Shown here piece after piece: positions 1 through 6,771 of a DNA stretch of 9,149 nucleotides. A model generated the notes under the pieces. The model was not told the DNA's origin. It saw only the letters and a list, made by a program, of their open reading frames with translations, and ran no database searches. A program made the position numbers and the translations under genes. Origin of the DNA: UBA6544 sp049601975. Lineage in GTDB: Bacteria > Pseudomonadota > Alphaproteobacteria > UBA8366. The DNA lies in contig JBMYRC010000156.1 in the NCBI GenBank assembly GCA_049601975.1, positions 1 to 9,149 on the forward strand, given 5' to 3'. The first letter of the stretch is position 1, and each line of letters begins with the position of its first letter.

Positions 1-1122
1 TCGGCGGCAGAATGGATTAGGCACATCAGCGGGTCGCGCGACGGCAACATCATGGGATGATTGCAATCGATAACCACGATGTCCGCCTTTGCGCCCACCG
101 CAAGACGTCCGATGTCGTCCCGCATCAAAGCCTTCGCCCCCCCTGCCGTCCCCGCATGGAATACGTCCCCGGTCTTGGCCGTGTTGCCATCATGCTCGGC
201 CACCCGCGCCAGAATGGCAGCAGAGCGCATGTCCTCGATAAAATTGTGGGGAATCGTATCGGTGCCGATACCAAGCACGATACCCGCTTCGAGATACCGC
301 TCGAAACTCTCCAACGTCGTGCCATAACGCATGAACGGGGTCGGGCAATGAGCGACACCGGTCGCGGTCTCACCCAGCAGGTCGACATCGAGATTACTGT
401 GCCAACCAACCCAAGAGCTGTGATCCGGCACAATCGCATGGCCCAGGATCACTCCTTCGCCAAGTAGATCGTTCTCCGCCAGAAATTGGATCGGGGAAAT
501 GCCATGCCGATCCACCATGATGTTGAATTCCAGCACCGATTGGCTGGTATGGGTGGTCCAAGGCAAATCGCGTGTACTGGCTTCGGCGCGGCTTTCGACC
601 AACAATTCCGGCGTCACCTTGTCGATGGTCGAAGGCGAGACGACGCCGTCGAGGCGACCGCTGGGGTGTGCCCGCGCCTCGTCGATGACGTCCATGGCCG
701 CTCGGAATCCTTGCTCGCCCTTGGGAATATCCTCGATGAACTTCAGTTGATGTATATTGTCGCGAGTCCAACGCGACGTCTCGAAGGTAGGAGCCGCGAA
801 CATGCGCAGACCACTCCGCGCCATGACATCGATCCAACCGGGATAAGGTGCGGTGATATCAACCAGCGTCGTCACCCCGCTCAGCATCAATTCCGCGTAG
901 GAAACTTCCGCGCCCACGGGCAACAGCGCCCGGTCGATATGAGCGGAGTAAGCGCAGGACCGCTCATACAAACCAATCATGAAATGTTCCGGGACGCTGT
1001 GATCTTCGCGGAGCCCGCGATAGAAGACCTCCGTTGCTGGGTGAGCATGAATGTCGACGAGACCGGGGATGAGGCATAACGGCGACTATCCAATCGACAT
1101 TCGAGAAATGTATGATCGCCAT
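1..1122 (-). pseudogene. Amidohydrolase (AtzA/TrzN/SAH-deaminase-like), internally deleted and frameshifted, 3' end off window
   Basis: A metal-dependent amidohydrolase frame is open on the minus strand from about 1085 to the left edge (about 360 codons). It begins near the first metal-binding motif, PGLVDIHAHP, and continues with later metal ligands in WTTHTSQ, GHAIVPDH and GIGTDTIPH, then GRLAVGAKADIVVID. The family hydrolyses C-N or C-Cl bonds of small ring compounds in the cytosol. The expected N-terminus lies in another frame: ATG at 1122-1120, with a good GAGGGG site at 1134-1129, encodes MAIIHFSNVDWIVA, a typical family start. The catalytic frame has a TAG at 1088-1086. Relatives carry roughly 50-60 residues between these two parts, so about 150 bp plus a frame shift appear lost near 1077-1083. 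It is third in an operon, 26 nt after the MerB-like gene. Either a real pseudogene or an assembly gap; the remainder of the catalytic domain looks undecayed. Confidence 0.8.
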
Positions 1123-1148
1123 GGTCTGCCCCTCGGTTTAAGTGTGGA

Positions 1149-1850
1149 TTAACGCGGATCCCAAAACGGGTTGTTACCACTGACCGCCATTAAGGTCTCG
1201 ATGAATTGCGGGACTGAGTCCGATAAGGTCGAGACATAATCCAGTTTCAGCCGGTCGCGATGGCGCGGTGAGCTCAACAATTTTGCCGCCTCCGTCAACG
1301 GCATCAATCCAGGCTCCGTGCCGGGCGCAAACTCGCTCCAATTCCGGGCATCCTCTTCAGACCTGAAGAGGTTCATGCGGCTTCAGGCAAAGGGCAGGCT
1401 CTCGTACCATTTCTTGATTGGCCGATCGACGTAGAAGTGAATGCCGTCGGGCGTTGCCTCCTCGATCACGCCATCACACATGGCGATGTGCATGTCCTCA
1501 CCCGAATGCAGGCAGGGGGCATCGATTTCAACCGTCTTGCCGGGAAACAGCCAGGAGATCGCGGTGGCTTCTAGCCCGCACTGCGCGAACCATTTCCGCT
1601 CGCCCTCAACGCTTACCCGATAGTGTGTCGGTAAATTGTTGAAAGGCGCGAACGACGCGATCAGATCGGTGCCGGGAAAGACCCAATTCGGCAGACCTTG
1701 CCCCATCAGATCGTGCAGCAATTCCCGGCCTTCGGCCGGGGAAATGCCGAACTCGCGCGCCATTTCCGTGTAATGCGGCGCCTCTCCATTCTCCACGATA
1801 AAGCGGAGAATGAAGTTATACGTCCGATCCAACGTCGCCGCGTCGGCCAT
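1149..1850 (-). CDS. Predicted selenoprotein: alkylmercury lyase (MerB)-like, Sec at codon 156 (TGA 1385-1383)
   Basis: The protein is 233 aa if TGA at 1385-1383 is read as selenocysteine. Residues 1-75 look like the winged-helix N-terminal domain of alkylmercury lyases; about 80-225 match the MerB catalytic domain. MerB cleaves C-Hg bonds with two Cys (96, 159) and Asp99. Here Cys91 (AQCGLE) corresponds to Cys96, Glu94 to Asp99 and Cys113 (APCLHSG) to Cys117. The TGA falls at Cys159: PFA-U-SRMNLFRS lines up gap-free with the MerB SFCCHVHFFAS segment. The 75 codons after TGA are in frame and continue the family (LFRSEEDARNW), so the stop is internal. ATG at 1850 follows a GGGGTAGG site that overlaps the upstream LLM stop, 9 nt away, suggesting translational coupling. 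Without recoding the product would be 155 aa and lack its third active-site residue. The family is clear; organomercurial activity is inferred, and the Asp-to-Glu change leaves substrate open. Confidence 0.88.
1352..1385 (-). promoter_or_regulatory. Bacterial SECIS element with Sec UGA codon (MerB-like gene)
   Basis: TGA (1385-1383) is followed by 11 nt and then a perfect 8-bp hairpin: left arm CCTCTTCA (1371-1364), loop GGTC (1363-1360), right arm TGAAGAGG (1359-1352). The loop starts 19 nt after TGA. In E. coli fdhF the same GGUC loop, also flanked by A and U, starts 18 nt after UGA (recalled from the literature). A G at the loop start and this spacing are what SelB recognition needs. The hairpin uses AGG for Arg and TCT for Ser, unusual in this GC-rich gene where CGC/TCG-type codons would be expected. 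This suggests selection on RNA shape rather than on protein alone. Confidence 0.88.
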
Positions 1851-1859
1851 CGCCTACCC

Positions 1860-2699
1860 CTATCCAATCAGCTTCGTAAATGCTTCCAGTTTCTGCATGC
1901 AGGTATCGCGGTCCGCCGTCGGCATTTGCAATAGGACGGTATCGATCCCGGCCGCTTCATATTTATCGAGTTCGGCACGATCCTCCGGTCCGCGGAAGAT
2001 CGTGATCGACAACTCACTCGGATCGCGGCCGGCATCTTCGGCCATCGCGGCCAATCGGGATTTGGCTTCCGCCGGATCAAAGCCGGGCTTGGCGCGCGGT
2101 AACCAACCGTCACAATAATCGACCACGCGCTTCAAGGTGTGATCGGTCTCGCCGCCCAGGATGATCGGCGGATGCGGTGTTTGTATCGGTTTCGGATAGG
2201 AGAACGCTGGATCGAAATTCACGAACTCGCCATGGAATTCGGCCTGTTCCTGCGTCCACATTTCCTTCATCGCCAACACATTTTCGCGCATCAGCTTAAA
2301 ACGTGTCTTGTACTCAGCGCCGTGGTTCTCCATCTCGTCGACGTTCCAACCGCCGCCAATGCCGAAAACAAACCGGCCGCCGGAAAGCTTATCGATACTG
2401 GCGACGTTCTTGGCGGTGACGATGGGGTCGCGCTGCGGCACCAGACAAATGCCCGTGCCGACCTTTAGCGTCTTAGTCGCGGCCGCCGCAAAGGACAGCG
2501 CCACGAACGGATCGTAAGTGTGATAGTACTCTTTCGGCAGAATGCCGTCCTTGCCGGGCCAGGGCGTCTTGCGGCTGGCTGGGATATGCGTGTGTTCCGG
2601 CTGCAGAAGCGTGCTGAAACCCCGTTGCTCGAGTTCGACGGCAAGTTCAACGATATCGATGGAATAGTCGGTCGCGAAGAAGAAAACACCTAAGTCCAT
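1860..2699 (-). CDS. LLM class F420-dependent oxidoreductase (Rv2161c-like subfamily)
   Basis: A complete 279-aa luciferase-like monooxygenase-fold protein. Visible motifs are PEHTHIP (34-40), VGTGICLVPQRDP (about 80-92), GGRFVFGIGGGWN (107-119) and ILGGETDHTL (180-189), the pattern of the TIGR03619-type F420-dependent subfamily. Members reduce or oxidise small organic substrates with F420 or FMN in the cytosol; the cofactor is not proven here. ATG at 2699 has a GGGAG site 8 nt upstream. It is the first gene of the operon with the MerB-like selenoprotein (9-nt gap) and the damaged amidohydrolase. It is a gap-free paralogue of the 279-aa protein at 8250-9089 (about 56% identity by my hand count), so the two operons are probably related in substrate class. 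Confidence 0.9.
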   Translation of the reverse strand: MDLGVFFFATDYSIDIVELAVELEQRGFSTLLQPEHTHIPASRKTPWPGKDGILPKEYYHTYDPFVALSFAAAATKTLKVGTGICLVPQRDPIVTAKNVASIDKLSGGRFVFGIGGGWNVDEMENHGAEYKTRFKLMRENVLAMKEMWTQEQAEFHGEFVNFDPAFSYPKPIQTPHPPIILGGETDHTLKRVVDYCDGWLPRAKPGFDPAEAKSRLAAMAEDAGRDPSELSITIFRGPEDRAELDKYEAAGIDTVLLQMPTADRDTCMQKLEAFTKLIG

Positions 2700-2801
2700 T
2701 TACATGGCTCCCAATGAAATACATTTAAGCCATTAAATCCCGCTTGGACCGGACTGTCCATGCGGCTCCCACCTGATAGGATCGCCGCAACAATAACATT
2801 T
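2700..2801. promoter_or_regulatory. Divergent intergenic region with small inverted repeats
   Basis: This about 100-bp spacer separates the minus-strand LLM operon from the plus-strand FMN reductase and must hold both promoters. It contains an inverted repeat TGGAC-6-GTCCA (2745-2760), a second ATGGCT-18-AGCCAT (2704-2733) and a small AATG-5-CATT palindrome. These could be operator half-sites, but nothing matches an operator I can name and no convincing -35/-10 pair stands out. Confidence 0.3.
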
Positions 2802-3353
2802 ATGATCAGGACACGAGTACATGGCCGATACAAAATTCTAGGGATTTGCGGAAGCCTTCGGAAAGCGTCGCTCAACATGGCGGCATTGCGCGCCGCCGGG
2901 GCCAACGCGCCAAACGGTGTCACGCTGGAGATCGCCGATCTCTCCGGTATTCCGGTCTATAACGAGGAAATCTACGCCGAAAGATTTCCGCCGGCAGTCG
3001 ACGCCTTTCGCACGCAGATCAAAGCCGCCGACGCGCTGCTCTTCGCCACGCCGGAATACAATTACTCGATCCCAGGCGCATTGAAAAACGCCATCGATTG
3101 GGCCTCGCGCCCGCCGGAGCATCCCTTCACCGGCAAGGCCGTGGGTATGCTCGGCTGTTCCACCGGGACGCCCGGTACCATGCGCGCGCAATATCACCTG
3201 CGCCAAGTGATGGTGTTCCTCGACATGCGACCGATCAACAAGCCGGAAGTCTTCCTTCCGGCGGCGGGTAACCTGTTCGATGAGAACGGAAATCTGACCG
3301 ACGACGGTGTTGCAGGCCGATTAACCGATCTGCTGACCGCATTGGCGGCATAG
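2802..3353 (+). CDS. NADPH-dependent FMN reductase / azoreductase-like flavoprotein, start uncertain
   Basis: Flavodoxin-fold NAD(P)H:flavin or quinone reductase (PF03358 family). The core starts with the FMN-phosphate loop ILGICGSLRKASLN and has the family signature TPEYNYSIPGALKNAIDW in the middle; usual length is about 180 aa. It could supply reduced FMN to flavin enzymes or reduce quinones; the neighbouring LLM genes make the first attractive, but that is inference. The open frame extends up to ATG 2760, which seems too long, and ATG 2802 lacks a ribosome-binding site. A better start, ATG 2821, has AGGA nine bases upstream and reads MADTKF then TAG. One more A in the AAAA run at 2830-2833 would give MADTKILGICGS, a classical N-terminus. 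So a 1-nt deletion, real or from sequencing, may be present. Divergent from the LLM operon and convergent with the GST gene. Confidence 0.85.
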   Translation: MIRTRVHGRYKILGICGSLRKASLNMAALRAAGANAPNGVTLEIADLSGIPVYNEEIYAERFPPAVDAFRTQIKAADALLFATPEYNYSIPGALKNAIDWASRPPEHPFTGKAVGMLGCSTGTPGTMRAQYHLRQVMVFLDMRPINKPEVFLPAAGNLFDENGNLTDDGVAGRLTDLLTALAA

Positions 3354-3374
3354 TCGAAACAAATTTCCTAAAAG

Positions 3375-3431
3375 AAATCCCCTCACCCCAGCCCACTCCC
3401 ACAAGGGGGAGAGATTAGGGTGAGGGGTTTT
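3375..3431. terminator. Large inverted repeat between convergent genes; bidirectional terminator / dispersed palindrome
   Basis: CCCCTCACCC (3379-3388) pairs perfectly with GGGTGAGGGG (3418-3427). An inner stem pairs CTCCC (3396-3400) with a GGGAG (3407-3411). Flanking AAA and TTTT tracts sit at the stem base. It lies between the ends of the FMN reductase (+) and GST (-) genes, so it can terminate both. The sequence resembles the dispersed palindromic repeats seen in many alphaproteobacterial genomes (recalled), so it may also be a member of a repeat family. Confidence 0.7.
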
Positions 3432-3439
3432 ACAAAAGC

Positions 3440-4138
3440 CTACTCCGCCGCGACCGCTTCTTGTTCAAACAAGTTGCCGATGTGGTAGCCGTAACGCTTC
3501 ATCGACGCTTTGAACTCAGGCACGAAACTGTCCGCAACTGACCCAGTTACTAATTCCGAGGCAAGTAAGGCTTCGCACCACGCCTTCACCAAAGGGAAGC
3601 CGTCAAGCAGACCAGTATTCAAAATCTCCTCGGCGATCATGAAGCGTTGGAAGAACGGCGCATAAGCCGCATCCACCAGACACAAGGTGTCGCCATTGAA
3701 ATACGGGCCGTCATTGCCGCGCTCGGCCTTGATCGCGTCTTCCAGCTTGCCGAGGACCTTTTCGGCATCCGGTCGACCCGCTTCCATCTCGGCCACTGTC
3801 TCACGGCGATAGGCAGCGCTCAGGCCTTTCGAGAAGTCCGGCACGAAATCGGTCCAAGCCCGGTTACGCGCTCGCTTGATCGGACCTTTCGGATGCAAAT
3901 GCGGCGCGACCACTTCCTCGAGGAATTCGGCGATGGCGTTCGATTCGAACAATACGTCGTTGTCCACATTCAGTACCGGCACCTTGCCATGCGGCGAGAT
4001 TTTCAGGAACCAATCCGGCTTTTCGCGAAGATTAATATAAGTAACGTCGAAGTCTACTTCCTTGGTACGCAGCACGATCACGGCGCGCTGGACCCAGGGT
4101 CAAGTGACGGAGCTAATCAGATGAAACTTCTTGCCCAT
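3440..4138 (-). CDS. Predicted selenoprotein: glutathione S-transferase-like, Sec at codon 13 (TGA 4102-4100)
   Basis: The gene encodes 232 aa if TGA at 4102-4100 is read as selenocysteine. ATG 4138 has a strong GGGAGGA site and starts MGKKFHLISSVT-U-PWVQRAVIVLRTKEV. The GST N-terminal thioredoxin fold should begin with this beta strand and a catalytic C-P-[FWY]-x-Q-R motif; the TGA is precisely at that Cys. Later landmarks are KVPVL with the cis-Pro (about 53-57) and ESNAI (about 65-69) for glutathione binding, then an all-helical C-terminal domain. A Cys in this motif points to omega/beta-like GSTs, which carry out thiol transfer, reductive dehalogenation or deglutathionylation rather than simple conjugation. 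A GTG start at 4081 would give 213 aa but would remove the first strand and active site. The gene is monocistronic, divergent from the LLM gene at 4241. GST selenoproteins have been reported from marine metagenomes (recalled). The substrate is unknown. Confidence 0.82.
4064..4102 (-). promoter_or_regulatory. SECIS-like stem-loop with Sec UGA codon (GST gene)
   Basis: Downstream of TGA (4102-4100), CAGCGC (4090-4085) pairs with GTGCTG (4075-4070) with one G-U, around a 9-nt loop GCCGTGATC that opens with G. An outer GGT/ACC pairing (4094-4092 with 4066-4064) lies below a small internal loop. The loop begins 15 nt after TGA, at the short edge of the usual bacterial range. The structure is weaker than the MerB-like gene's hairpin, and the main support for recoding here is the protein alignment. 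Confidence 0.55.
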
Positions 4139-4240
4139 AAGGCATCCTCCCAATGTGTCGGGGTTTAGGTTGTAGATCGACCATAGGGTGGGGACTATAT
4201 CGAGTCAAAACACGTCCCGTTTACATAAGGAAGCGCCGTA
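4139..4240. promoter_or_regulatory. Divergent intergenic region between GST and LLM genes
   Basis: This 102-bp spacer carries the GST ribosome-binding site (GGGAGGA on the minus strand) near 4148 and an AAGGA site shortly before ATG 4241 on the plus strand. A weak TTGTAG (4170-4175) and CTATAT (4195-4200) pair, 19 bp apart, could be a plus-strand promoter. No strong operator or riboswitch-like structure is visible. Confidence 0.3.
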
Positions 4241-5242
4241 ATGAAATTTGGACTCTATATTTCGACCCAATGGCCGGAGGGCGCAGACATCTCGTCCGAG
4301 ATGGACAACATGCTGGAACAGGTCCGGGTCGCCCGCGACAACGGCTTTTCCTCTGTCTGGATGGGACAACACTATTTGGTCGCACCCATGCAGATGATGC
4401 AGGTCATGCCGCTGCTCTCGCGACTGGCGGCCGAAGGCGAAGGCATGACATTCGGCACCGCTGTCGTCTTGCTCTCTATGCTCAACCCGGCGGTCGTGGC
4501 GGAAGAAGCCGCGACGCTCGACTGGATCACCGAAGGGAATTTTATACTAGGTGTCGGCATGGGTTATCGGAAGGAAGAATTCGAGACGCTTGGCGTGCCG
4601 TTCAATCAGCGGGTCGGGCGCCTCGAGGAAGGCATCGATGTGATCCGGCGGCTTTGGACCGAAGACCGCGTCAATCATGACGGTAAGTATTTCAAGATCG
4701 ACAATCTCGGCATCAGTCTGAAACCGAAGCGCCCCGGCGGCCCGCCGATCTGGCTTGGTGGGCAGGTTCCGGCGGCAGTCGCGCGGGCCGCCCGGCTCGG
4801 CGACGCTTGGATGGCCGCCCCCACGGACAGTTTCGGTCGCGTCGCCAAATGTGTCGAGATGTTCCGCACGGCACGCGCGGAAGCCGGATTGCCAATGCCG
4901 GACAGCATGCCGATCACCCGCGAGTGCTGTATCCGAGATACCCGAGCACAAGCACTTGAGGTTTGCCGCCCCGCCTTGCTCGACAAGTACAAAGCCTATG
5001 CGTCTTGGGGGGCAGCAGGTAGCGGAGAGAAAGGCCGGAGCTTCGCCGACTCCTTCGACGATTTTATGACGGACCGCTTCATCGTCGGCGACGAAGCGGA
5101 AGCCGCGGACGAGTTTCAGCGCTATCGCGACGAGCTCGGAATCGATACCTTTATTCTGCGGATGAGCTGGATCGGCCTTGGACAAGCGGAGATGCTAAAA
5201 ACCATCGAGCGGGTCGGACGGGTCGCCGCCAGGGTGTCATAG
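4241..5242 (+). CDS. LLM class flavin-dependent oxidoreductase (LuxA-like)
   Basis: A complete 333-aa bacterial-luciferase-like protein, distinct in length and sequence from the two 279-aa LLM proteins here. Its start MKFGLYISTQ, the QHYL segment (about 44-47), GVGMGYRKEEFETLG (about 105-119) and PIWLGGQVPAAVARAARLGDAW (about 168-189) fit FMN-dependent alkane/luciferase-like monooxygenases that need FMNH2 from a partner reductase. The divergent FMN reductase nearby could serve, but that is inference. AAGGA precedes the ATG. The gene is followed after 27 nt by the polyphosphate kinase gene and is probably co-transcribed with it, though no functional link is evident. Confidence 0.88.
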   Translation: MKFGLYISTQWPEGADISSEMDNMLEQVRVARDNGFSSVWMGQHYLVAPMQMMQVMPLLSRLAAEGEGMTFGTAVVLLSMLNPAVVAEEAATLDWITEGNFILGVGMGYRKEEFETLGVPFNQRVGRLEEGIDVIRRLWTEDRVNHDGKYFKIDNLGISLKPKRPGGPPIWLGGQVPAAVARAARLGDAWMAAPTDSFGRVAKCVEMFRTARAEAGLPMPDSMPITRECCIRDTRAQALEVCRPALLDKYKAYASWGAAGSGEKGRSFADSFDDFMTDRFIVGDEAEAADEFQRYRDELGIDTFILRMSWIGLGQAEMLKTIERVGRVAARVS

Positions 5243-5269
5243 TCGATCCCACGCGTCGGGGAGGATTCT

Positions 5270-6754
5270 ATGTTCGAAGCGGCCGAACGCGGACAAAAAC
5301 TATCGAAGCAAGCGTTCAACGAATTGGCGCCGGACCTGCGCCTGCGCATGGTCCAATTGCAGCAATCCCTGCGCGCCACTGATTTTCCGGTCATCGTGCT
5401 GTTTGCCGGCGTGGACGGTGCCGGCAAAAGCGAATCAGTCCAATTGCTCAACGAGTGGATGGACCCCCGCTGGATTGTCACCCGCGCCTATGGACCACCA
5501 TCCGACGAGGAAGCGGAACGACCGCGGTTCTGGCGCTATTGGCGAGACCTGCCGTCCAAAGGACAAATCGGCCTGTATCTAAGTGTCTGGTATACGACAC
5601 CGCTGGTCGATCGGGTTTATCGTCGCATCGGTAAGAAGGCTTTCAATGCCTCCATCGAACGAGCGGCCGCCTTCGAGCAGACGCTGGCAGATGACGGCGC
5701 ATTGATCCTCAAGTTCTGGATGCATTTGGACCGGAATGCGCAAAAGAAGCGTCTCAAGAAATTGGAAAAAGATCCGCATCAGCATTGGCTAATCACCGCA
5801 CAGGATTGGAAGAACTGGGAGCGCTACGACCGGTTTATCGATACGGCTGAGCAACTCATCCCCCGAACCGACACACCGGAGACGCCGTGGCATATCGTTG
5901 AAGCCGCCAATCCACCGTTCCGCGCCCATGCCGTCCTCACCACGTTGGCCAACGCCATCGAAGGACGGATCAAGACCAATAAGACGCGCAAACCCGTGCG
6001 ACAACGTGCGCCGCTGAAAACTGAAGCGCCCGAAGTTCTATCGCAACTTGATCTGTCGCCAACGATATCCCGCGACCAATATGGCACTGAATTGAAGGCG
6101 CTGCGAACGCGGCTTCACGGCCTTTATCGCCGCGCCAGATCGGATGCGCTCTCGACCGTTCTGGTTTTCGAAGGATGGGACGCCGCCGGAAAGGGTGGAG
6201 CCATCCGGCGCATGACGGCAGCCCTCGATGCACGCGATTACCGCGTCATCCCGATCTCGGCGCCGACAGACGAGGAACGCGCGCACCATTATCTCTGGCG
6301 GTTCTGGCGTCACCTCGCGCGGGCCGGACGTTTCACAATATTTGACCGCAGTTGGTACGGCCGCGTTTTGGTCGAGCATGTGGAGAATTTTATATCGAAC
6401 GACCAGTACGAACGCTCCTTTGACGAGATCAACGGGTTTGAGGAACAGCGCACGGATCACGGCGTCCTGTTGGTGAAATTCTGGCTGCATATCGACAAGG
6501 ATGAACAAGCGGCAAGGTTTGAGAAACGTCGAAAGATTCCATTCAAAAGCTGGAAGCTGACGGACGAAGACTGGCGCAACCAGGAGAAATGGGACGATTA
6601 CGAATGCGCGGTCGACGAAATGATGAAGCGGACAAGCACCGAGGATTGCCCGTGGACCTTGGTCGAGGCTAATAGCAAACGCCTCGCGCGCTCAAAGGTA
6701 ATCCGCACACTTTGCGAACGGCTGGAAGATCGGATGGAAGAACGGCTGGCATAG
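5270..6754 (+). CDS. pap: Polyphosphate:AMP phosphotransferase, two-domain PPK2
   Basis: A 494-aa protein with two fused PPK2 domains, the architecture of class II polyphosphate:AMP phosphotransferase (Pap), which makes ADP from AMP using polyphosphate. Domain 1 (about 20-235) has Walker A GVDGAGKS (47-54) and FWRYWRDLP. Domain 2 (about 268-490) has Walker A GWDAAGKGG (302-310), FWRHL and a full Walker B/lid segment FDRSWYGRVLVE (358-369). In domain 1 the equivalent segment reads YLSVWYTTPLVD, lacking the Asp-Arg pair, so domain 2 is likely the catalytic half and domain 1 structural. Length fits the family. ATG 5270 follows a strong GGGGAGGA site. The gene is convergent with the SnoaL-like gene, 17 bp apart. 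AMP specificity is inferred from architecture. Confidence 0.9.
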   Translation: MFEAAERGQKLSKQAFNELAPDLRLRMVQLQQSLRATDFPVIVLFAGVDGAGKSESVQLLNEWMDPRWIVTRAYGPPSDEEAERPRFWRYWRDLPSKGQIGLYLSVWYTTPLVDRVYRRIGKKAFNASIERAAAFEQTLADDGALILKFWMHLDRNAQKKRLKKLEKDPHQHWLITAQDWKNWERYDRFIDTAEQLIPRTDTPETPWHIVEAANPPFRAHAVLTTLANAIEGRIKTNKTRKPVRQRAPLKTEAPEVLSQLDLSPTISRDQYGTELKALRTRLHGLYRRARSDALSTVLVFEGWDAAGKGGAIRRMTAALDARDYRVIPISAPTDEERAHHYLWRFWRHLARAGRFTIFDRSWYGRVLVEHVENFISNDQYERSFDEINGFEEQRTDHGVLLVKFWLHIDKDEQAARFEKRRKIPFKSWKLTDEDWRNQEKWDDYECAVDEMMKRTSTEDCPWTLVEANSKRLARSKVIRTLCERLEDRMEERLA

Positions 6755-6771
6755 CGCTCGGCTGCCTGATC

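Noticed and set aside
57..1079. Plus-strand ORFs of 88-197 codons opposite the amidohydrolase
   Set aside because: They are antisense shadows. The minus frame carries a continuous recognisable enzyme with metal-ligand motifs, and the plus frames match nothing.
1086..1088. TAG in the amidohydrolase as pyrrolysine or readthrough
   Set aside because: The sequence before TAG is not amidohydrolase in that frame. The matching N-terminus is in another frame and a whole segment is missing, so deletion explains it better.
977..1180. 67-codon minus-strand ORF overlapping the amidohydrolase start
   Set aside because: It is a third frame overlapping both the true start and the catalytic frame, without a ribosome-binding site or recognisable content.
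1149..1376. Independent 75-aa protein starting MNLFRSEED
   Set aside because: It is in frame with the MerB-like gene, separated only by TGA and two codons. It lacks its own ribosome-binding site and matches the C-terminal part of the MerB fold.
3440..4081. GST starting at GTG 4081 (213 aa)
   Set aside because: This start omits the first beta strand and the catalytic motif and has no ribosome-binding site. ATG 4138 with GGGAGGA is far better if TGA is recoded.
1383..4102. Genome-wide reassignment of TGA to Trp
   Set aside because: Trp positions here use TGG, the TGA codons sit at conserved Cys positions rather than Trp positions, and TGA appears to end the SnoaL-like gene at 6774-6772.
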